DNA from: NCEH01 sp043195125
Lineage (GTDB): Bacteria; Pseudomonadota; Alphaproteobacteria; Rhizobiales; Xanthobacteraceae
Assembly: GCF_043195125.1 (NCBI RefSeq)
Contig: NZ_JBAFWR010000010.1
Length of the DNA stretch: 64,000 bases
Direction: 5' to 3' (one strand)
Positions 52,675 through 60,731 of this stretch are shown here, in pieces. Every line of letters starts with the position of its first letter. The first letter of the stretch is position 1. The notes below the pieces were generated by a model. It saw only the letters and a program-made list of their open reading frames with translations. It was not told where the DNA came from and searched no databases. A program made the position numbers and the translations under genes.

Positions 52675-53166
52675 TCAGGCCTTACGAGTGGACGTCCGTC
52701 CGAGGTGGCCCCTTTCGAGGGGAGCGATGGGAGCTTTGCTCGGACGGCTCTCGGCCTGTGGCTCACGCAGTTCGACGTCCGCATCGGCGAGATTGGCGAT
52801 GATCGGGCAGTCTGGTCGTCCGTCGCCATGGCAATGCTGAGCGAGGTTGCTGAGCGTCGCGATCATGTCCTCTATGGCCTGCCTTTTGTCCTGCAGGTCC
52901 CGCACGTGCTGGAGGGAGATTGCCTTCACATCGGCGCTGCTGCGATCCCGGTCGCGCCAAAGCGCGAGAAGATCGCCGATCTGTTTGACAGAGAAGCCGA
53001 GGTCCCGAGCCCGACGGATAAAGCGGAGCGCATGAACGTCATTGTCCGAATAGTCACGATACCCCGATTCCTGTCGGGTTGCCGTTTCCGTAAGTCCGAT
53101 GGATTCATAGTATCGGATCATCTTGGAGTTGACGCCCGAACGCTTCGCTGCCTCACCGATGTTCAT
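52675..53166 (-). CDS. cueR: CueR copper(I)-responsive MerR regulator
   Basis: 163 residues. Winged HTH (IGEAAKRSGVNSKMIRYYE), then Ser at 77 and the metal loop AQHCHGDGRPDCPI with Cys 112 and Cys 120, exactly the E. coli CueR numbering; Ser77 favours monovalent Cu, Ag and Au. A ~30-residue C-terminal extension past the metal loop is longer than usual. 33 bp downstream of copA and co-directional. It should act on the paired promoters at 55770-55866. Confidence 0.93.
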   Translation of the reverse strand: MNIGEAAKRSGVNSKMIRYYESIGLTETATRQESGYRDYSDNDVHALRFIRRARDLGFSVKQIGDLLALWRDRDRSSADVKAISLQHVRDLQDKRQAIEDMIATLSNLAQHCHGDGRPDCPIIANLADADVELREPQAESRPSKAPIAPLERGHLGRTSTRKA

Positions 53167-53199
53167 GTTCCAAACTCTCCTACTGCGGCTCGGCTGGGG

Positions 53200-55737
53200 T
53201 CACTCGGCCGGAACAAGCGCCGGCCGATGCGCCCGCCTCGCGGGAGTGGAGTCCACGGTCATCGGCGGTCGGAAGCGCTTCAGACGGAGCGCATTGCCGA
53301 GCACGAAGACGCTCGATGCCGCCATGGCGCCTGCCGCGAAGATCGGCGAGAGCAGCGTTCCGTTAAACGGATAGAGGATGCCGGCCGCCACCGGGATCAG
53401 GCTGGCGTTGTAGGCGAATGCCCAGAACAGGTTCTGCTTGATGTTGCGGATCGTCGCCTTGCTGAGCGCGATGGCGTTGACCACGCCGCGCAGATCGCCT
53501 GACATCAGCACAACATCGGCCGCTTCGATCGCCACATCCGTGCCGGTCCCGATCGCGACGCCCACATCGGCCTCGGCGAGCGCCGGAGCGTCGTTGATGC
53601 CGTCGCCGACAAAGGCCACGGTTCCGAAGCGCTGGCGCAGCGCCTTGATCGCCTTGACCTTGCCGTCCGGCAGAACCTCCGCCATCACCTCGTCGATACC
53701 GAGTTGCCTGGCGATGGCGGTGGCGGTTCTGGCGTTGTCGCCGGTGATCATCGCTACCTTGATCCCCAGCCGATGCAGCGCTGCGATGGAATCGCGTGTC
53801 GTCGGCTTGATCGGATCGGCGACGGCAATCGCTGCCGCGAGCCGGCCGTCGATCGCGGCATAGAGCGGGCTCTTGCCCTGGCTCGCCAGACTCTGGCCGA
53901 CCGGCTCGACCTCCGCGAGGTCGTAACCGAGCTTCTTCATGTAGCGATCCGCGCCAATCTCGACTTGACGGCCATCGACGGTCGCAGCGACGCCGAAGCC
54001 CGGAACCGCCTCGAAGTTCTGGACGGTCCCAAAGGTGAGAGCGCGCAGCTTCGCGGCGGCGACGATGGCCTCGGCAATCGGATGCTCGGAGCGTTCCTCG
54101 ACGGCGGCGACGAGAGACAGGACGTCGGACTCCCCGAACCCGTTGATCAGCGAAAGGTCGGTCAGCTCCGGCCGCCCCTTCGTCAGCGTGCCCGTCTTGT
54201 CGAGCGCGATGGCCTTCGCGCTCCTCAGCGTCTGGAGCGCTTCGCCCTTGCGGAACAGGATGCCCATCCTCGCGGCGCGTCCCGTGCCAACCATGATCGA
54301 CGTCGGCGTAGCGAGACCCATGGCGCAGGGGCAGGCGATGATCAGGACAGCGACGCCGTTGACCAGCGCGAAGGCGAGCGCCGGATCGGGACCGAACACC
54401 AGCCAGATTGCGAAGGTCAGTGCCGCGATTCCTATGACGATTGGCACGAAGACGCCGGTCACGCGGTCGACCAGCGCCTGGATAGGTAGCTTGGAGCCCT
54501 GCGCGGCTTCGACCATGCGGATGATCTGCGCCAGCACGGTGTCGCCGCCGACCTTGGTGGCGCGGAAGGTGATGCTGCCCGTCTTGTTGATCGTGCCGCC
54601 GACGACTGCCGCGCCCGCGCCCTTCTGAACCGGGATCGGCTCGCCCGTGATCATGGACTCGTCCACGAAGGAAGAACCATCGAGCACGTCGCCATCGACC
54701 GGCACCCGCTCGCCGGGACGCACCTGCACAATGTCGCCGGCAACGACCTCGGACAGGGCAACCTGTACCGCTTTCCCGTCGCGAAGGACCTGCGCCGTCT
54801 TTGCCTGCAGGTCCATCAGCTGTCTGATCGCTTCGCTCGTGCGCCCTTTTGCGCGCGCCTCGAGCCAACGGCCGAGCAGGATCAGCGCGACGATCACAGC
54901 CGCCGCTTCGTAATAGACGTTGTGGGTGCCTTCCGGCAGCAGGTGAGGCGCGAAGGTCGCGACCACGGAATAGGCCCAGGCCGCTCCGGTGCCGAGGCTG
55001 ACCAGCGTGTTCATGTCAGGGCGGCCGCGCAGCAGCGCCGGGACGCCCTTGATGAAGAAACGCAGACCGGGGACGAACAACACCAGCGTCGTCAGAGCGA
55101 ACTGCAGATACCAGTTCCCCTGCTGCCCGATGGTCTCCATCACCCAAATATGGATTGCCGGAACCAAGTGGCTGCCCATTTCGAGAACCACGACCGGCAC
55201 GGTAAGGACCGCCGCGAGCATCAGCGCATTGCGCAGCGACCGCATGTCCCGCTCGCGCCGAGCGGCCTCCCGATCCTCGGCAACCGCCCCATTCGTCACC
55301 AGACGCGAGCCGTAGCCGGCGCTTACTACCGCAGCAATCATATCCGAGGCGGAAACAGAATTGTCGAGATACCGGATCCGCGCCTTCTCCGTGGCGAGGT
55401 TGACCGATGCATCAAGAACGCCGGGAAGCGCCTTCAAGACCTTCTCAACGCGTCCGACACAGGACGCACAGCTCATTCCTTCGACGACGAGTTCCGCCGT
55501 CTCGCTACCGACCTCGTAGCCGGCGGTCTCGACCGCGCCGACCACGGCAACCGGGTCGGGTTGTGCGGAAAAATCGACCTCGGCGCGCTCCGTCGCGAGA
55601 TTGACCGACACGCGCGTCACCCCTGGCAGTGCCTTCAAGGCCTTCTCGACCCTCCCCACGCACGAAGCGCAGGTCATGCCTTCGATGCGTAGCCGCAACG
55701 TTGCGGATGGAGAGGCGAATGCGGTTGAGGTCGGCAT
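53200..55737 (-). CDS. copA: Cu(I)-exporting P1B-1 ATPase CopA
   Basis: 845 residues. Two N-terminal HMA domains (GMTCASCVGRVEKALKALPG and GMSCASCVGRVEKVLKALPG), TM6 VLIIACPCAMGLATPTS, DKTGTLTKG, EERSEHPIA, GDGINDAP, a YN pair in TM7 (FAYNASLIPVAAG) and MAASSVFVLGNALR in TM8: full copper set. Pumps Cu(I) to the periplasm. Start 55737 (MPTSTAFAS) has AAGGAG; the longer frame reads through the CueR promoter. Confidence 0.96.
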   Translation of the reverse strand: MPTSTAFASPSATLRLRIEGMTCASCVGRVEKALKALPGVTRVSVNLATERAEVDFSAQPDPVAVVGAVETAGYEVGSETAELVVEGMSCASCVGRVEKVLKALPGVLDASVNLATEKARIRYLDNSVSASDMIAAVVSAGYGSRLVTNGAVAEDREAARRERDMRSLRNALMLAAVLTVPVVVLEMGSHLVPAIHIWVMETIGQQGNWYLQFALTTLVLFVPGLRFFIKGVPALLRGRPDMNTLVSLGTGAAWAYSVVATFAPHLLPEGTHNVYYEAAAVIVALILLGRWLEARAKGRTSEAIRQLMDLQAKTAQVLRDGKAVQVALSEVVAGDIVQVRPGERVPVDGDVLDGSSFVDESMITGEPIPVQKGAGAAVVGGTINKTGSITFRATKVGGDTVLAQIIRMVEAAQGSKLPIQALVDRVTGVFVPIVIGIAALTFAIWLVFGPDPALAFALVNGVAVLIIACPCAMGLATPTSIMVGTGRAARMGILFRKGEALQTLRSAKAIALDKTGTLTKGRPELTDLSLINGFGESDVLSLVAAVEERSEHPIAEAIVAAAKLRALTFGTVQNFEAVPGFGVAATVDGRQVEIGADRYMKKLGYDLAEVEPVGQSLASQGKSPLYAAIDGRLAAAIAVADPIKPTTRDSIAALHRLGIKVAMITGDNARTATAIARQLGIDEVMAEVLPDGKVKAIKALRQRFGTVAFVGDGINDAPALAEADVGVAIGTGTDVAIEAADVVLMSGDLRGVVNAIALSKATIRNIKQNLFWAFAYNASLIPVAAGILYPFNGTLLSPIFAAGAMAASSVFVLGNALRLKRFRPPMTVDSTPARRAHRPALVPAE

Positions 55738-55769
55738 GTCGTCAGCTCCTTGAATCACAGCTGACCGCG

Positions 55770-55800
55770 AACATGGTGCTTCCAACAATGGGAAGGTCAA
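55770..55800 (-). promoter_or_regulatory. CueR promoter-operator for copA
   Basis: Minus strand -35 TTGACC (55795-55800), -10 CATGTT (55770-55775), 19-bp spacer with TTCCCATTGTTGGAAG, the rhizobial CueR dyad. It lies 33 bp upstream of the copA ATG. Confidence 0.88.
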
Positions 55801-55835
55801 CGCCGACTGGTGCATTTTTTCGGCGGGCAGACCTA

Positions 55836-55866
55836 TTGACCTTCCCATTGTTGGAAGCACCACCTT
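55836..55866 (+). promoter_or_regulatory. Mirrored CueR promoter-operator for copZ
   Basis: Plus strand -35 TTGACC (55836-55841), 19-bp spacer with TTCCCATTGTTGGAAG, -10 region CACCTT (55861-55866). The 26-bp segment is an exact inverted copy of 55775-55800, 35 bp away. The -10 is weaker than that of copA. Confidence 0.82.
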
Positions 55867-55899
55867 CACTCACGGAGTGCCAAATTGAGGAAAAAAGCC

Positions 55900-56103
55900 A
55901 TGGTCTATCTGAAAATCCCCAACATGAACTGCGGCGGTTGTGCTGCGACCGTCACCAAAGCTCTCAAGAGCATCGACGTCGACGCCAGGATTGACGTCGA
56001 CACGGCGCTGAAGACCGTAAAGCTGGAGAGCAAGGCAGACGTCGAACAAATCAGCGCGGTGCTCAAGTCGGCAGGCTATCCCGCAGAGGTTCAGCCCGGC
56101 TGA
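55900..56103 (+). CDS. copZ: Copper chaperone CopZ (HMA domain)
   Basis: 67 residues, a single ferredoxin-like HMA domain with IPNMNCGGCAATVTKAL carrying the CxxC copper site. GAGG nine bases before ATG 55900. Divergent from copA and served by its own CueR promoter, so chaperone and pump respond to copper together. Cytoplasmic Cu(I) carrier. Confidence 0.93.
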   Translation: MVYLKIPNMNCGGCAATVTKALKSIDVDARIDVDTALKTVKLESKADVEQISAVLKSAGYPAEVQPG

Positions 56104-56130
56104 CGCGCCTTTCTCTCGGGGCAAGGACAG

Positions 56131-56163
56131 GCGCTGGTCCGCTGGCCTGGAGCGGACCGGCGC
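56131..56163 (+). terminator. Hairpin after copZ
   Basis: A 13-bp stem (GCGCTGGTCCGCT paired to AGCGGACCGGCGC, one G-U) with a 7-nt loop, 28 bp downstream of the copZ stop. No U-tract follows, so it is either a weak intrinsic terminator or an mRNA-stabilising hairpin. The rest of the ~300-bp gap to 56410 holds nothing recognisable. Confidence 0.55.
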
Positions 56164-56409
56164 TGTAGTGCGTTGTTCGGTGCGGAAACGCTGGGAGCCG
56201 TCCACCATTCCGGAGCCATCCCGATGCGCCGTGAAGCCGAGATCAACGACGCCGAGATCACCGAACTGTGCTCTCAGATCATGCCGTCCGAACAACATGA
56301 GATCGAGCAGACGGTGGGAGTTCTGACGCGACTTCAGGCACGGAGCTCCGTCCTCGGCAAATCTGCGGTCCGGGTGCGGGACGACGGTATATGCCCGCGC
56401 CTCGTCCAT

Positions 56410-57696
56410 TCAAGAGCCGATCACGGCTGACGGTCCCGGCCACTCGAAATGCGGCAGCGTCGCAAAGGCAGCGTAGCCGAGCGCAATGGCCACCACCGTA
56501 GCGGCCGCCAGCGGGAGCCAGAAGCGAACCGGTCCCGCAACGGCGGCGACGGCCAGGCGGCCAATGGCATTCGTAGCGAGCGCCAGAAGCACGGCGTGTC
56601 CGACCGCCTCCATGGTTGCCGGCTGTCCGAGCAGCCGCAACGCGCTGAGCACTGCCACGTCGACATCGAATATTCCCGAGATGGCGGAGGTCGCCACCAT
56701 CCCGCTGCTGCTTCCGACCGAAAGAGCGGCGCTCACGGTGGAGACGACCGCGAAGAGCGCCGCGAACAACATCAGCGGCCCCACCTCGAAGGGGTTGCGC
56801 GGCGGTTGCGTACCTTCGCCCGAAATGGTGTGGCGCGACAGCAGGAGGAGAATGCCGCAGGTCGCAAAGCCGCCGATTGCGGCCAGGATGGCCAGACCCG
56901 CGACGCCCAGCACCGACGGCGCGACGATGGCGACGATTGCCGTGACCCGTATCACGGATACGCCCGCCGCGAGGATCGCGGCACCTGCCAGCGGCCAGGG
57001 ATTCGTTCCGGTCTTGGCGATCCGCGCCAGCGACAGAGTTACGGCGGTGGACGAGATGACGGCTCCGGCAAGACCGCTGACCAGAATACCCCGGGTCGTG
57101 CCGAGAGCCCGGACCGCGATGTAGCCGAGGAAGGAGATCGCCGCCGTCAGCACGGTGAAGAGCCACACCTGCCGGGGATTGAAGCCGCCCCAGGGATCGA
57201 CGGCTCGATCGGGCAGCAGCGGCAGGATGATCGCCGTCATCACCGCGAGCACCAGAGCCGAACGAAGCTCGATCCAGGAAATTCGCCTGAGAAGCCCGTG
57301 CAGAAGCTCGCGACTGGCGAGAACCGCGGCGAGCGCGGCCCCACCGGCGGCGGCGGCGCGCTGATCCCCGACGACGGCAAGCGCCCCCAAGGCGAACACG
57401 CCCAGCGCGGCGATGATGCCGGTCACGCTGTAATCCTCATCGTGGAGGGACTCGCGTGCCTTGTACCAGGCGAAGACCGCGGTGAAGGCGAGGAAGCCGG
57501 CGATCAGAATGGAGGGAGCATCAAGGCTGGCGCTGAGAGCCGCCACCACGCCGCCGAGCAGTCCGGAGATGCCGTATGTTCGGATGCCCGCCGCGCGGCC
57601 GCCATCCGGCGTGTCGCGCTCGCGCCACCCACGCTCCAGGCCGACGAGCAAGCCAATGGCAAGTGCCAGACCGAGCTGCAGGATCAAGAAGTCCAT
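56410..57696 (-). CDS. MgtC/SapB-DUF4010 membrane protein
   Basis: 428 residues and about 13 helices. The N-terminal MgtC/SapB domain (LALAIGLLVGLERGWRER, RTYGISGLLGGVVAAL) is followed by a DUF4010 domain. Members are linked to Mg2+ limitation and acid tolerance, but this fusion has no established function. Distinct from the phosphorylase operon, 140 bp downstream of it on the same strand. Confidence 0.85.
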   Translation of the reverse strand: MDFLILQLGLALAIGLLVGLERGWRERDTPDGGRAAGIRTYGISGLLGGVVAALSASLDAPSILIAGFLAFTAVFAWYKARESLHDEDYSVTGIIAALGVFALGALAVVGDQRAAAAGGAALAAVLASRELLHGLLRRISWIELRSALVLAVMTAIILPLLPDRAVDPWGGFNPRQVWLFTVLTAAISFLGYIAVRALGTTRGILVSGLAGAVISSTAVTLSLARIAKTGTNPWPLAGAAILAAGVSVIRVTAIVAIVAPSVLGVAGLAILAAIGGFATCGILLLLSRHTISGEGTQPPRNPFEVGPLMLFAALFAVVSTVSAALSVGSSSGMVATSAISGIFDVDVAVLSALRLLGQPATMEAVGHAVLLALATNAIGRLAVAAVAGPVRFWLPLAAATVVAIALGYAAFATLPHFEWPGPSAVIGS

Positions 57697-57726
57697 GGCG
57701 TGGCCCGTGATGGATAAGTCACGTCA

Positions 57727-57840
57727 TCAGCGCAGCTGATCATGACGGTCGCCTGTTCGTCTGAGCAGCACCTTGTCGCACCGATAGAATTGATCCCAAA
57801 GCGCTGCCACGACGCCGGCGAGAACCAATTGCCGCCTCAT
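57727..57840 (-). CDS. Possible 37-residue ORF coupled to the phosphorylase
   Basis: An ATG overlaps the phosphorylase stop (ATGA) and opens MRRQLVLAGVVAALWDQFYR followed by a basic tail. One short hydrophobic segment. The coupling pattern matches the rest of the operon, but nothing else supports it; it may be a decayed gene or chance. Confidence 0.3.
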   Translation of the reverse strand: MRRQLVLAGVVAALWDQFYRCDKVLLRRTGDRHDQLR

Positions 57841-59369
57841 GCCTCGACCTTGACGATATCGCCGGACCGGGCGGCGTATTCCAGGGCATAGGCGAGTTCG
57901 GCACGCGTCTCGGCATGGACATGAAGCATTGGCTGGCCCTTGTCGATCTCGTTGCCCAGCCGCACGTCCATGCGAACGCCGGCGGCCTTGGCCTCGGGCG
58001 CTCCAGCGAGTTTTGCAAGCCGGGCGAGCTTTCGATTGTCGATATGGACGATGCGTCCTGCATGCGGGGCCACAAGCGGATGGACGTTGGACGCAGTCGG
58101 AGGTGTCCGCATCCCGCCCTGCGCCTCACAGATGGCTTCGAACTTCGCCCAGGCGCGCCCGTCGGAGAGCGTTTCGAGCGCCAGCCGAGTCCCTTCACCC
58201 GTTGCCACTTTTCCGCCGATTTCGAGCGCTGCACCCGCAAGCGTCGCGGCGCGCCTCCTGAGATCGTCCGGCGCATCGCCGGCATTTTGAAGGACAGCCA
58301 GGACATCGAGAGCCTCGAGCGCCGGCCCGATCCCCCGGCCGACCGGCTGTGAACCATCGGTCTGGAGACATATCGCGGTCAGGCCGAAACGCGCGGCGAC
58401 CGCCCCCATGCGTTCGGCGAGGTGACCGGCGAGTTCCTCGCTGCGGACCTTGGCGGTCGGGCCGACAGGAATATCGATCACCACATGGGTCGAGCCCGCG
58501 GAAATTTTCTTCGACAGCACGGACGCGATGAGCTGGCCTTCGGTATCGACATCGAGCTCACGCTCGACGCGCACGAAGATGTCGTCGGCGGGACTGAGAT
58601 GCACCGCGCCACCCCAGGCGATGCAGCCGCCTTCAGCCTCCACCACGCGCCGGAGCGTCGCAATGTCGAGGTCGACTGGAGCGAGCGTCTCCATCGTATC
58701 GGCCGTGCCTGCCGGCGAGGTTATCGCGCGTGAAGAGGTTTTGGGCATGATGAGGCCCTGCGCTGCGACGATCGCGACAATGATCGGCGTGGTGCGATTG
58801 CCCGGCAGGCCGCCGATGCAGTGCTTGTCGACGACGATCGGGGCATCCCAGCGCATACGCTCGCCAACCTCGACCATCGCGCCGGTCAGATCGGCGGTCT
58901 CCTGCTCGTCCAGAGGCAAGGCGGCGCCCGCCGTCAGGAATGCGGCAAGATGCACGTCGGTGTATCGTCCGGCGACAATGTCTTTGACAATCGCCGCGAA
59001 GGCGGATGCGTCGAGGCGGTTGCCGTAGATGCGCCGGCGCACGCTTGCCAACGATTCGATCGCCGGCGCATGTGTGACTTTAACGGCTTCGCCGTCCGCA
59101 ATGCCGAGGATCGTCCAGGCGGTCTCAGAAAGAGCGACCTCGTCGAGCGCGATCAATTCGCCGCCCTCTATCTGAAAGAGCGTTGCCTGCACCTCCCGAT
59201 TGCCTGTCGAAACAAGAACCTGCGAGCGTGCGGCAAGGCCCTCCGAACGGCAGACATGGCAGTCTGTGCGCATGATGACCACGGCCTGATGCTGGGTGTG
59301 CAGGCCAAGACGCTTGGCGCGGAGCATCGGCTGTGCAAGGGCGTCGGTCCGTTCGAGGGCTGCGGTCAT
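57837..59369 (-). CDS. AMP phosphorylase / thymidine phosphorylase family
   Basis: 510 residues. An N-terminal ~80-residue AMPpase-specific domain precedes the DeoA-like core, with DKHCIGGLPGNRTTPIIVAI, SSRAITSPAGTADTMETL and KKISAGSTHVVIDIPVGPTA. Archaeal relatives split AMP (or other NMPs) with phosphate into base and ribose-1,5-bisphosphate, feeding RuBisCO III or PRPP routes. Start 59369 overlaps the upstream MBL stop. Neighbouring PRPP synthetase and phosphoketolase support nucleotide-pentose salvage. No R15P isomerase or RuBisCO was seen in the window. Confidence 0.9.
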   Translation of the reverse strand: MTAALERTDALAQPMLRAKRLGLHTQHQAVVIMRTDCHVCRSEGLAARSQVLVSTGNREVQATLFQIEGGELIALDEVALSETAWTILGIADGEAVKVTHAPAIESLASVRRRIYGNRLDASAFAAIVKDIVAGRYTDVHLAAFLTAGAALPLDEQETADLTGAMVEVGERMRWDAPIVVDKHCIGGLPGNRTTPIIVAIVAAQGLIMPKTSSRAITSPAGTADTMETLAPVDLDIATLRRVVEAEGGCIAWGGAVHLSPADDIFVRVERELDVDTEGQLIASVLSKKISAGSTHVVIDIPVGPTAKVRSEELAGHLAERMGAVAARFGLTAICLQTDGSQPVGRGIGPALEALDVLAVLQNAGDAPDDLRRRAATLAGAALEIGGKVATGEGTRLALETLSDGRAWAKFEAICEAQGGMRTPPTASNVHPLVAPHAGRIVHIDNRKLARLAKLAGAPEAKAAGVRMDVRLGNEIDKGQPMLHVHAETRAELAYALEYAARSGDIVKVEA

Positions 59370-60723
59370 AGATCGAACACCTGATCCTGACGGGGAACGC
59401 TCGCGCTCCATCCGAGATCCCTGTCGATGCGTACGCGCAGCGCCTCAGCGGCTTCGGGCTCGCCATGCACGATGAAGACACGCGAGGGGCTGTGACGGAA
59501 ACCCGAGAGCCAGTGCATCAGGTCGTTGGCGTCGGCGTGAGCCGAGAGCATCGTCAGATCGTCGACCTCTGCGCGAACGGGAATCCATTGGCCGTGGATC
59601 TTGATCTCGCTTGCACCCTGCAACATGGCACGTCCGCGCGTTCCGGCGGCCTGGAAGCCGGAGAACAGGATGGTGTTCTTCTGTTCGGGCGCGAAAGCCT
59701 TCAGATGATGGAGCACGCGACCGCCGGTCGCCATGCCGCTCGCCGAGATCACCACCTTGGGATAGGGGCTCGCCGTGATCGCCTTGGACCCTTCGACATC
59801 TCTCGTATACGTCGCAATTCCGCAGATCGCGCCGCAGACCTCCGGTGTGAGGCGATGATCAGCACGGTGCGCATGAAGCAAATCGGTCGCGTCGATCGCC
59901 ATAGGGCTGTCAAGATAGATCGGAATGTTCGACAGCCTGCTGGCGGTCTTCAGCTTCCACAGATGATAGAGCAGCGACTGTGCGCGGCCGACCGCGAAGG
60001 CCGGGATCACGACGGTGCCGCCGCGTTGGACTGTGCGCTCGATCACCGCGCCGAGAACCTCGGTGATGTCGCCCGGTTTATGAATGCGATCGCCGTAGGT
60101 GGATTCGATGACAATGAAGTCGGCTTCCGAGACTGGCTCGGGATCCGGCATGACCGGATCCCGTAGCGTCCGAGATCGCCGGAGAAGGCAACGCGACGGC
60201 CGGCCCAGCCGATGTCCGCGGTTGCGGCGCCCAGGATGTGCCCCGCATGACGGAATGTCAGCGTCGCGTCGCCCGGAAGCTGAACGGTCTCACCGAAGGG
60301 GACGGGCGAGAAGAACTCAAGCGCACGTTCCGCATCGCGAATGCCGTAGAGCGGCAAGGCGGGCTTGTGCTTCGAGAATCCCTTGCGGTTGGCGTATTCG
60401 GCATCCTTCTCCTGCAGATAGCCGCTGTCTTTAAGGATCAGCTCGGCCACATCGCGCGTGGCCTCGGTTGCGAAGATGCGGCCGCGAAAGCCGTCGCGCA
60501 CCAGCTTCGGCAGATAGCCGGAATGGTCGAGATGGGCATGGGTCAACACGACGGCGTCGATGCTGGAGGGCTCGACCGGCAAGGGCTCCCAATTCAGCTC
60601 GCGCAAGTTCTTGAGGCCCTGGAACAAGCCACAGTCGATCAGGATGCGCTTTCCATCATGAGTCAGGAGATGTTTCGAGCCAGTGACGGTGCCGGCACCG
60701 CCCAGCGAGGTCAGCGTAAGCAT
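59366..60723 (-). pseudogene. MBL/beta-CASP RNase-like hydrolase with one-base frameshift
   Basis: Two overlapping frames together make a ~450-residue CPSF/YSH1-type protein. The first (from 60723) has GTVTGSKHLL, THAHLDHSGYLP, HAGHILGA and FSGDLGRYG; the second (from ~60151) has VIESTYGDR, PAFAVGRAQSLLYHLW, SGMATGGRVLHHL and SAHADANDL, the beta-CASP motifs. Restoring one G in the run TACGGG near 60166 gives the expected YGDPVMPDPEPV join. Either a real inactivating deletion or a sequence error. Sits between phosphoketolase and AMP phosphorylase (4-bp overlap downstream). Confidence 0.88.
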
Positions 60724-60731
60724 GGCGGCCT

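Noticed and set aside
56449..57717. Long plus-strand frame opposite the MgtC/DUF4010 gene
   Set aside because: Opposite strand has membrane-protein motifs; this frame is Arg/Gly/Asp-rich without domains.
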